Source: Tamarix chinensis (Eukaryota; Streptophyta; Magnoliopsida; Caryophyllales; Tamaricaceae). Taken from it: a DNA stretch of 64,000 bases. A program made the position numbers and the translations under genes. The notes beneath the pieces were generated by a model. It did no database searches and was not told the DNA's origin. It was given only the letters and a program-made list of their open reading frames with translations. Every line of letters starts with the position of its first letter. Position 1 is the first letter of the stretch. Below are positions 47,501-59,800 of this stretch, in pieces. The stretch covers positions 82,863,672 to 82,927,671 of the forward strand of contig CM060180.1 of the NCBI GenBank assembly GCA_030549775.1. The letters are read 5' to 3'.

Positions 47501-50500
47501 GATCAGCAAGACTCCAGAAATCAAAGTTCATAAGGCCAAGACCACCTAGGGTAGACACACCCAATCCCATGATACTAAAGATTTTCTAGTTGCAACACAA
47601 CCAGGCCATGGGAAGGAATGGGAATGAGTGTTATTTAATAGTTATGGTCCAAATAACTTTCTTTAGCATCACAAAAGTTTCACTCTAATACACTTCTAAA
47701 ATCTGAATAGTTTTGTCAATAAGAGAGAGATAATGATGAGAATTCAAGGCTTTACCGACCATAGGTACCCAGGATAGTTCTCAAGCAATATGCCTTTGGG
47801 AAACAACTATGTACAATGCTCCTAGAAACAATCCCTCCATAGAGGATGTTGCATTTCTCTTGGTTCAAAGAAAGGTAAGCATTGAAGATATATTTTCTTG
47901 AAAATCTAATTTACTAATCCTTGAAAATAAAGCTACATGGTGTAACTGTACTACATGGTAGACTAAATTTGTGTTTGGCAACCATCTTAACACTGTAACA
48001 TATTACTTTTACGCAAGATTTCAAAACTACACTGCTTTTTATAATAAATTGCTACAAAGTATCTTCAAACAATACTCCTTATATGTAATCGAACTAGGGT
48101 TTAGAAATTACCTGTTCAAATCGATTCGGTAGGCTATAACTTAGTTGAGATGGAGGCTTGCTAATAGGTAGCTGGAACCAGACTGCCGACTAGTATGAAT
48201 ACTGCGCCCTGGAGGAGCCATGGTAGAAGGAAGCTCAAGGAGGGCTGTTGATGGGGATGGAAGACGAGTTCGATGGATGAAGACTGCAGCAAAATGATGA
48301 TGATCAGTATGTAGCAAAGACATTTTCAAAGGATGACTCACAGAACTAACTGTATTTCGTCTACCAACAAATGAACATTAATGATACATATACATATACA
48401 TACCTATTAAAAAAAAAACCAAATAGCGACCGACATACCAACTAATGAAAAACATCCCAATTTAATATTTGCTCCAATTTTAGGCCTGGTCGTCCCTCAA
48501 AAAACACCAGACCTTGTAGTCTGCGGACAATTTCCCAGCTTACATAGTCTGATAAGAGGTTGCACTAATGACATCAGTCGTATACTCTCCTTATCCTCTA
48601 TAAATAGCCAAGCCTAGTTATGTGTCACCATAATCATGAATGCCAGAACTAAGAACCTTACCAGGCAGCTAAAGAACAAGCATAAATTGGCTATGTGCTT
48701 TGCTTCCATAGGATGAGGTGATGGATAGGTTGTTTGTTAGCTTAGTGAAGAAGAGGATTTCTTATGCTACTTCTCTAGTAAGGTTGAGGCATTCTACTTC
48801 TTCTAATACTGACATCTAACTTAATCTATGGCTGGGATCTGACCAATACAACTCAAAAAGGTATATTAATTCCCATTATTTTATTTTATTTTAAAAAATT
48901 GCATTCTATATGTATATTACCATCTAATATGAAAAACATAAAGCTTTTAAACCGAATCGCATCAACAATAATCAACGGAAAAATTGGAAAGGGCATCACA
49001 AAAGTATACAAATCGAATTAGAGTAAGAGAATAATAACCTTTTGACGGCAACCAATTTGTAGCCGCGAACCGAAGAAACAAGAGCAACTACTAGCGTTGC
49101 TTCACTACTCAGATCGAGGAAATAAAAGACGGGTTTGATGGAGAAAAAACAGGTAGATAGAGGTGGAGTGGTCGATGGAGGAGGCGAAGTCGATCGAGAA
49201 AATCGGGGTCGAGGTTGACGAAGGAGAAGGATGTTCGTGGATGGAGGAGAAGGAAGTTGATGTTCGTTGATGGAGGATATGCACAATGAGTCATGATTGA
49301 TGGAGGAGGTAGTTGATGGAGGAGGTGCAGGTTGAAAAAATTTCCACCAATTTTCCTTTCTTTACTTTGATAAAGACGAATAGACGATGAAAGTATATTA
49401 GTTAAACTTTCCCTTTCATTTTTTTTTCCTGTTTTCTTTCTCTTTAATTTTCCAAGTAACCAAATGCATGAATTTTTTTTTTCCATTAGTTTTTATTTAT
49501 TTGTTTTCCCCTTTCCTCATTTTTTTGCATGAACCAAATAGAGTCTACATCTCTCTTTTCATATCTAGGTAGTATTTCCAAATAAATAATGAAAGAATGT
49601 CTTGGGCTTTTCCTTTGGGAGAATGAGGAGAAATAAGGCAATACATGGTGATGGCATATTCATAATTATAACTTTTTATTTATTTATTTATTATTTACCC
49701 GAGTGAGGTTATTGATGCTAAACATGATAAGATGTTCAAGATTCTCTATGTTACGGCATTCATTCAGAAGTGCAAGATTCTCCTTGTTAGGTCTTATACT
49801 TGTGCCTCATGTGGAACCATGGACTTTACGCATTGTTACCATTCAGTGAAAGAGTGGTTGCACTATAATGTAGCGGCTACTATTTAGCAGTTTTTTGGGT
49901 CAGCTAAGATGCAAAGTTATCGATACGCTACGGTTTTAAAATTTTACATTTATTGAGTGATAAATCAGTATCACTGATAAATTGGAAAATATCGGCGATA
50001 AATCGGCAATTTAATGAGAATTCTTAAATCTATTGAAAAAAGTATGCATGATAATTTTTTCTTATTCTTTTACTATATATATGTTGAACCAATTTACTAT
50101 TGAACAATAATAAAGTATTTTTATTTATTACTTTTACATGTCCTACTTAACAACATGCATTTTTTTTTTATATTCTAAGGTAAATTTAGGGTTTTTAGGA
50201 CAATTTAACATATAATAACACACTTAAATACTTCTAACATAATATAAACCACTAGTTTATTAAATATTTATATTCAAATGATCAATAAGTAGTAATTAAA
50301 GTAGATTGTGAAATAAAAATAAAAATTCATGCTACGATGACTGCGACACATAATTTATCGTTTGTGACACTCCGTGACCGCGACCGTGATTTTATTGTCT
50401 GATTGTTAGCTATCCATATTCATGTGCTTGAAGTTTCGGCGTGCATATTTAGCCTAAGGGTTTTTGTTTATGTTTATGTGTTTTGTGCCTAGTCTCGCTA

Positions 50501-50821
50501 CACTTGGGATGAGCCACTTGCTTGACAAGTTTTTTTTTTCCCCCTCAGTAGAATGTTCCATGAGATTTGAATAATCATAATGCATCATTTTGACATATTC
50601 GAAGGGAAAGAAGTAAAAGTGCCTTTGAGCTTGAAGAAACCCTCAAATCTCTTTGGCATGTGACACTTGGATTTTTTTATTTTTTATTTTTTATGAGGGA
50701 TACTTGGAGAAACTTGGTATATAGTTCTGCTGATTTTGATACTGTTGTGTGCTTTGTTCTCTATTTTGGCCAAATATTTGAACGTAATGTTATCTCATTT
50801 ATTTGGTATTGTTGTTGTTGT

Positions 50822-50857
<36 letters not shown>

Positions 50858-53800
50858 CTGGTGTGGACAGAATGCTGGATTTTTTTAATTTGTTTATATT
50901 GAAATTTCCCTGGCTGTAATCTTCTCTTTAAACCTGTTGTCATCAATTGTTTCAGGTACGGATATATGATTTGGCATCAATGTCTTGCTCCTATGTATTA
51001 ACTGGGCATTCTGAGGTTGTTTTGTGCCTTGATATCTGCACAACCAGTTCTGGAAATACATTTATTGTGACTGGAAGCAAGGACAAAACTGTGAGTGTCC
51101 TGTCATGGAAGAGTTATCTTTTACTGTTTTTATTGCTTGTGGTCACTATCTCAATTAATATAAAAATTACAGATGATTTGCTGGGAGAAAACACTTTATT
51201 AAATATTGCTTAATATTTTCACCTTCGTAATGTATCTCTAAGTCTCTAACATCATCTAGTATTTAGAAAAAAGTCTTACTGTATGTTTGGGTTTTCCAAT
51301 AAGTTAACTTTTAGCTTATTTAATCTCAAACAAGGTCATATGACCAAAAAGTGCTTTGTTTTGATGACAACTGTATCGGGGCTGAAAAGTTGGTAGCATT
51401 GTTTGTATGACCAGGATTTTTTGAGCTGAAAAGCTCTAGTTTTATAAGCTTGTTCAAATAGCTTTTGAAAAAGCTCCTAGTAGTATTTCAACTTTGGTAA
51501 ATGTTCTGCATTCAACTGTATTTTTTCAGCTTCTACAATCTCTTCTACTTACAACTTACTTTTTAGGTAGTTGTGTTAAATATGCTTTTAGGCCCTATTC
51601 CATTAGCCCTGATGCAAAATTACTGATATGCTAAGGTTTTGAAAATTTACATTTATCGACCGATAAATCGCGGATAAGTCGCTGGTAAATTTTTAATGCC
51701 AATAAATATAATAAATGATTTATTGAGAATTATTCGATCTACTAAAACATACAAGATAGTTTTTTCTTGTTCATTTACTATATATATAATGGACCAAGTT
51801 ACTATTGAATTATAATAAAATATTGCTATTTATTACCTTTACATGTACAACTAAATAACATGTATTTTTTCATTCTAAGACAAATTTAGGGTTATTAGAC
51901 AATTTAGCATATAATGACTCACTTAAATACTTCTAATATAATATAAAACACTAGCAATAATTTTTATATTTAAATGATAGTATATGATAAAATAAAAAGA
52001 AAAATTCACACTGCAATGAGGACGGCACATAATTTATTGTTCACAATGCTCCAATACAACAACTGCAATTTTATTTCCCTATTCTCTAAAGATTATTTTT
52101 ACAACTTACCGATCAATACTATCATATTAGATCAACACCAATATGATTATATTAGATTAACATAACAATTAATAATTTTAATTTTCATTTAATAATATAC
52201 ACACTTTTATTGTTAAGATAAATATTAATATCAATTAATTTAATAATCTCCAAAATAATATATATTTTAATAACTTATGTTGACAAGTAGTAATAATAAT
52301 AATAATAATATTTTTTTAATAAAGAATTAATTATTAATGTAATTATTATACTTATAATTATTAATACTAATTATATTATTAATATTAGGAATTTATGATA
52401 AATATTAATATAATTATCATAGCAATTGAATTATTTTAATTACTGATATAATAATAATAATTATTAATATAAATATTATAATAATGATTATAATTTGTAT
52501 AATTATTATAATTATCAATACTCTTATTATAGTATAATTATACTAATAATAGTTATTGATATAATTATTGATATAATTATTGCTATAGTTATCATAATAA
52601 TAATTATCATATTAATATTTGTCATTAAGTTAATTATCATAGTCATAATTAAGAGCATAATTATTATAGTCATAATTAATAGCATAATTATTATAGTCAT
52701 AATTAATAACATAATTATTATATTGAATTATTATGATATTGATTAATATAGTTAATATAATTATTATGCTTATAATTATTTATGTTATTAATATTAATTT
52801 GATTAGTGATATTATTATAAATATAAATATTTTTATTATTATTGTTGTTGTGGTTATTAATATAATAATTATGATAATAATAATAATAATTAATATAATA
52901 ATAGTAGTTATTATAATTAGGAATAATAATAATATTAATATTATTATTATTATATGATAATACTAATAATTATTCATGTAATTATTAATTATTAATGTAA
53001 TTATTATTATAATTTTGAAATTAATAATATTGTAAATGTTAATATAATAATTATAATTTTCAGAACGACACTAATAACGCTAATAAGTTCAGCAAAAATT
53101 AAGCTCTATAAAACAGACCCTTAATTTATTCCTGCTTGTGCTGTCTATTTCCTTCTCTCATTGGCTACTAATGACTTGCATCCTGATGCTGATTGCTTTC
53201 CAGGTTAGATTATGGGAGTCCAAGACAGGGCGATGTGTGGGTATTGGCATCGGTCACTCAGAAGCTGTTGGAGCTATTGCTTTCTCAAAAAAGCAGCGAG
53301 ATTTTTTTGTTAGTGGCAGTAGGTGAGTGCTTTAATCTTTGTCTTGTGGTGCAATGGTCATATAGAAGCTGTTGGAGCTGTTGCAGATTCTTTTGTTTGT
53401 GGCAGTGAATGAGTGCTTTATTTTTTCTTGTCTTGGGTACATTGTATATGAGAGTGAATATGGTAACTGTGAGTGATGCTTATCCTGTTCTGGAGAAGAA
53501 ATTTTTTAGTAGTACACATGGAGGAAATACATGCATCCCTCATGTTAATTGACATAGTTCTTGTTTTTTTTCATCGCCAACGATATTTGGCTGAGGATAT
53601 TGAAGGAAGTGACATATGCCATCATCTTCTGTTGTCAAATCCTATTGGTAGAAACCAAAAGGATTCACTGAAATATTTGGTGAATCTTTCTGCGGCAGTC
53701 ACTCTATCTTAAGTATTACAGCTTATTCCAATATCGAGTTTGTCTATTAGAGTTCAGGAATTGGTGTATCTACTTAATTATAGCTTGTCTTTTCTGTGAG

Positions 53801-56800
53801 TGGGTTGCCTTTCTTCTTGTATGTTGCTGATGCCCTATGAGCCGATTCTTTCCACCAGAAGTTCTGATATTTCAAATGTTTTCTTCTCGTCAGAAATCTG
53901 TTGAGGAGCATTAATCTGCTCTAAGCAGTCTTGGTAGAAATCTGATACATACATACATACATACATATATATATATTTTACCGTAGGTGATTTCTCATAG
54001 GATTAACTTTTTATTATTTCATCAATTCTGAGTATCTTCTTTTTATCTGTTGCCTCTTGTTAAATTTAGAGTCGATGTCTCTGGCATCATACGGAATTAA
54101 TTTATTATTATTTATATATTTGCAAATAAAGGAAACAGTATTTTATTGATTGAATGAGAGTGAATGTTAAGAGAAAACATGTGAGGTCCTTTAGATGGAT
54201 AAGATATCAATGGTTACAAATTCTAAACTTCTGATGCTATACATTGCTGAGGCCAAAAAGAAACAGCCTTAGGCTGTCACTCTGGGCACTTGTGATTAAA
54301 ATCTCACCACAAATGCCTGACATTTCTGCTTGATAGAATCGAGCACTACAGTGCACTGGATTCCTCCCAGCTGTCCCATCTGTTTTGCAAGTTCCATTAA
54401 TTTAGGATTTTATCATCGAATCAATGGAACCACCAAGGTGTAATACCTCACTGTTGTCCCACGTTGGAGATTTGAAAAGAATTATATCAGCATGTATGAC
54501 CTTTTTCGGTGTAATAACAAAGCAATATCTTCCTTTCCTGGTGGAATGAGTACAGGGGATAGTGATGGAGCTAGAATATTGGTTCCATGTCAAAAGAAAT
54601 AGTAATAAATGAAAAATGATACTAGTATTACTAAAAATAATGGAATAAACTAATAAGACCGGTGATTATGATGATGATTATAAATTGGCATTGCATTCTT
54701 ATTATTATCATTATAGGAAAAATGGTAATTTATTCTCATTAACAAAGTTATAACCACTCTCAAATTCTGAATGGTCTCCCCTCCCCAATTTTTTGGCTGT
54801 TTCTAGAAAACTCGATACATCTTAGTCTAACAATGTAATTGATGAAATGCCTATCCACACACATGTAGCTTAGTTACCACATTAACAATTAATGGTTGAT
54901 TATGAAATCAAGAAATCAACAAACATGTAATAAAAAAGTATATCAAATGATGATATCATTTAACAACAATTTAATCTACAATCTATTTTGATCAGTGGGG
55001 TTCTTTTTTTAATGCATTTATTACTAATGATATATATCAACTAAGCAATTGAATCATAGCCACAACTTGATTCTACAAGAGCAAAAAATGCAATTAAAAA
55101 ATGAGAGAAAGAATCTGATTCCAGAGAGTGAGCAAGATGAAGTTAAAGAAAGAAAAGAAGAAATAGAAATATAGAGAGAAGGGAAGAGAAAAAGCTGAAT
55201 CAGTCAGAACTTAAAAACTGCCCAGCACGAGCTTATGAACTCCTGATTTCTTGATTGGAAGACATCCTGTCCACCTATGTGCTGTGTATGGTTTTGCATG
55301 GTCTCAGCATCATTCTTTCTATGTTGTAAATAGTAGGCTTTGTGATTATCCTCTCATTTAATCCCTTCCTTTGTAGATGTATAAGGCCTGTATTTTTGGC
55401 GTCCCCCAATCAGGTTTGTGTTTCTTTTGGGATTGAAGTTGGTTAGTAGAGGATGTGACAGTTTGATGGCTTTTCTACTTTTTCCTATAATTCCTTTTTT
55501 TTTTTGGGGGGGGGGCAGAGGGCAAAGGTACCCGAATGTCATTATGTCTTTGTGTGGACAGCAATCAAAGGGATTGCTTATTGGATAATGGTCATGCCTC
55601 ATTAAGGGGTGAACTGATGTTCCCCTTCTGGAAGGTGAGGGCGAATGATATTGAATTCAGGGAATTGATTGCGATTTTTATGGTATAGAAGTTACTAAGC
55701 TTATTGGTTATGCCTTCTGTATAGTGAGTAAAGCATGCTATCTCTATGACTAGTCTAGTTGCAGGATTTGAGTGCTTATTTGTAAAATGTCAGAAAAATT
55801 GAAAACTGGAGTTAACTTTTACTCTTTTATTTTTTTTCTGCTGTAATTGTTTGATAATTTATTGAAATCCTTAGTGTGTTTCCACTAGTGATCGTACAAT
55901 CAAAATTTGGAGCTTGGATGGAGTATCTGTTGATTCAGAAGAACCTATAAAGCTGAAAGGAGGACAAGTTGTTGCTGCCCATGACAAAGATATTAATTCT
56001 CTTTCTGTGGCACCAAATGATAGTTATGTTTGTACAGGTTCCCAGGTCAGTTATCCTCGGGATGAAATGGATTTTCTTGGACTTTGGACCTGAATGAGTC
56101 CAAAAATGAGTAGTCCTTATTGCTATCTTATTTTTTCTTCCTGTTGCATTGTATACTGTTAATAAACTCTAGCTGGTACCTGAGCATATGCGTTTTTTGA
56201 CTGCTCTGAACATAAGTTCTTTATAATCAATTTTATTAAAGGATTATCGTCTTTCATTTCTCAAGCTTTGCTTCCTTAAAATGTTATCTTACCAGGACCG
56301 TACTGCCTGTTTGTGGAAGCTTCCGGACCTTTTGTTTAAAGTTGCGTTTAAGGGTCACAAAAGGGGAATCTGGTCAGTGGAGTTTTCACCTGTTGACTTA
56401 TGTGTTCTGACTGCATCTGGTGACAAAACCATAAAGTTGTGGGCAATTTCTGATGGTTCATGTTTAAAAACATTTGAAGGACACACATCTAGTGTATTGA
56501 GGGCGTCCTTCATTTCACGGGGAGCCCAGTTCATTTCCTGTGGTAGGAACTTATTTTGTTGGCTGACTTATTTGTTGATATCTTACTTAGTGCCACCAAG
56601 ACTGAACCAATCCTTTTCAGGTGCTGATGGTCTACTGAAGCTGTGGACTGTGAAAACTAATGAGTGTGTTGCTACTTATGACCAACATGAAGATAAGGTG
56701 GTTTTTCATTTTCAAACTTATTTCCTGATTTCTGAAAAATTGACGTAGACATATTGGTGGATGGGTGACTTTGCAACCAGGGAAATAGCTCAGCACTACT

Positions 56801-59800
56801 GCTTTCTTGCTGATGCAAACATTTGAGGTTGCAGTTGTGTATCTCTTTTGTTTTGAACTTGCACTTGTGTATCTCTTTTGATTTAAAACATACATTAAAT
56901 TTTATCTGCTTTTATCTACTCCATGCTATGCTTGTGTTCTCTCTGTCAACTTCCAGCGGTCAGTTTCTCAATGTTTGTCCTTCCCTCTCTGGTTAACAAC
57001 TTTGTAATGTGACTCCAAGTTTCAATTTCATGATCCAGTGTGCTAGGTTACTGCTTAAATCTTGTTAGTGCCCTAATTTTTAACCAAAAGAAAGCACTCT
57101 AGTTGAACCTCTTCTTGTTGAGTTTCATTCTCTTCTCTCTGATGCTTCTCTATTTGGAAGTGAAGTAGTCAATATATCGTTTGTTTTCTCTAAAGGTTCT
57201 CATACTCTTTTTGATGAGTTTTGGTCTATAGGTGTGGGCTTTGGCAGTTGGAAAGAAGACAGAGATGCTTGCTACTGGAGGAGGTGATGCTGTTATTAAC
57301 TTATGGTATGATTCCACTGCTGCTGAGAAAAAGGATGCTTTCCTCAAAGAGGTATTTTCTCATGCATTCATATAGTAGGAAATATGCTTTGGTAAATATA
57401 GAAATACTTTATGAATATGAAAATTTGAAAATAGATCTGTCACATGATGCTGAAAAATCTTAGCCAAGTCAATGAATTGGTTGCTCATTTCTATAGCTGA
57501 GATTTTGTGTGCATGACTTGTTCTATCCTGTTGTTTCCAAAATTTCCATTTGTTCCAATTTATTTCTCCCAATTGTTTGATAAATCTCCTATTTTAGTCT
57601 TTTGGATTGTTTAAAGTTACACGAGTGACAACATTGCCATATTTTGCTGCACTCTTTATTTTACCCCATAAACATATTTTTGTTCCACTACTTCCCTTCC
57701 CTTGTATATGCAGGGCCAGTACTCTATGATTGGAGGTCTTATATGAGAAGTGAAAGGAGAGAGATTATTCAACTATTAATATATAGGCTTTGTTTGTAGC
57801 TTATGCTTAAGTGATGTGATATTTGAGGTCCCCAAAGTGCGCATACCATCCACACAGCCTAAGGGCTGCCCCTGTGTATATGCCATGTATATCTTTGGAC
57901 TACTAGAAGAAGGAAAAACAAAGAGATTGAGAGAGAGAATTGAAAGGCGATAAAGAGTGCTCTCAGCTATGCCCCAAGGACTGTTAGTGCAGTGACAATG
58001 GAACACAATTGAACAATGGTATCCTCAGGCAAATCCTAAAGTTTCTGAATTGATTATGGGTCTCTTTGGTTGATTGAGAAGATATAGGACACCATGGTCG
58101 TCTGATATTTCTTTATATATCCTATTGCTGAGGCTTAGAAATCACCAGTTATGAACTGGGAGAAAGAGAGGGGAGGTAGGAGGAGCAGAAGAGCTGTTTC
58201 TATTGTCTGATGTGCAAATTATTCTGTAGGTGATATTTTTATGTTAATAATTTAAACTTGCATTACATCTGTCAAAATTATGAAATTTCAAAATGACCTT
58301 AAGAAAGGGTGAAGTAGATTTTCATGCGCTTGGGATGTTATCTCGTCCTTGGTGGAGCTAGGCTTTTAATTATGGGGGCTATCCATTCTCCAATATCTTG
58401 TACAACTACTATAACAACCTAATATAGATCCAACTATTTATAGAATCTGAGTCTAAATGTAGGCACATCTCAACTATGTTGTGGCTAGTAGCATACTGTT
58501 CAATTTCTGGATTTTGGACATGCATTCTCAATCAATAGAAGCAAAAAAAAAAAAAAAATTAGAAAAGCAATATAGTAGTTGTAATAGTACTAACTAAAAT
58601 AAACCAGGCAAAAAATAAACAAGTATGATAGACAACAACGACACCGACAAAAGCATAGCAATAAAACTGTCGGTCACAACAAAACCTCATAATAATGACC
58701 ACATCAACAGAGACACTATTAGTAATGAGATAAAGAGAGACGTGGATGGGTTTCTTCATTGGAGTTGGTGCATTTGGAACAAAATTCTATCGTTTATCTA
58801 ATTATAATGGGGTCCATTGCATTTGAACCAAAATTCTTTCTTAGTATTTATAATCATCTTACAAGGTCCATTATCATCTTCTACCCAGTTCCTGTGTCTG
58901 TGTATGTATATATGTTTGTGTATATATAGAGATTAAAGGCCTATTAATTAGAGTATATTGGCAAAAACTCCACTTGGTCTGCACTCCGGTAGGCACCTGA
59001 ATATATCTGCCCTGCCTCTTCTGTATTCACATTAAATATTTTAGCTTCCTTATATTGCCTTTGGTATTAATGTTTTTCACACATACCTGGACTGTTGCTT
59101 CAATTTGAAGAGATTCATTAAGAATAAAGGGAAGGACTACGAGTTTGACATAAATGTGTCAATATTGTGGCTGTGTAATATTGCTTTAACTATATACTTA
59201 ATAATTGTGATTCTCCATAGCTTGCAAGCAGAATGGGACCGAGGGAATATGTATCATCACTTTGAGATCTGATTTATGGACTTTTTTTGAATTGATGATA
59301 AAGGTTTGTTGTACTGAAAAATATACTTTGAGGGCTAGCCGGGGTGTTATTGTTGGATTTACATGAACGTTAGTAAGCCGTCAGAATTATGTGTCCTTCT
59401 GGCTTTATTGTAACTTTTTGACCTTGGAGCTTTGCTTCACTTGTGTTGTTGTGCATGCCTTGTATTGTTTGATCATACAATTGTTGTTAGAAAGTGTCAT
59501 GAAAGATGGACATCTTAGCAATGGCTTTTATAACTTATTAGTTTTTATTATACATTTTTACATGAGCAGAGCATTTTCCCTTGAGTATTCGTTAAAGCTG
59601 TTGTGAGTTTTGCGTCAGTGATATGGTTTCCCCGGCTTCTGTCACAAGTACGTCTTTCGATTCATTTCCTTTTGCATAAAAATATTCATTGGGTAAATTG
59701 TACAATGCAGGAAGAAAGTGTTCTAAAAGGTCAAGAGTTGGAAAATGCAATTTTGGGCGAAGACTACACCAAAGCAATACAAGTTGCCTTTGAATTGCGA

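Larger units (their letters stand above)
44371..49546 (-). mobile_element. PIF/Harbinger-like transposon, ORF1-only, nested in UTP13 intron 5
   Basis: Outer ends resemble Harbinger/Tourist termini: GGCTCGGTTTGGTT at 44371, and on the other strand from 49546 GACTCTATTTGGTT, followed on both sides by similar A/G-rich GGAAAGGRRAAAA tracts. Inside, on the minus strand, is a MYB/SANT-like ORF of the type used as ORF1 by these transposons. I found no DDE transposase, so the element would be non-autonomous. The 3 bp TTA/TAA target duplication is not clear. Confidence 0.45.

Noticed and set aside
52495..52957. Long frames on both strands made of Ile/Asn/Tyr/Met
   Set aside because: Artefact of the AT-only block in UTP13 intron 6, where stop-free runs arise from ATT/ATA/AAT words.
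55875..55888. Upstream AG as exon 8 acceptor of UTP13
   Set aside because: It would add 14 nt and shift the frame; the CCACTAG at 55888 restores GSSDRTIKIW.
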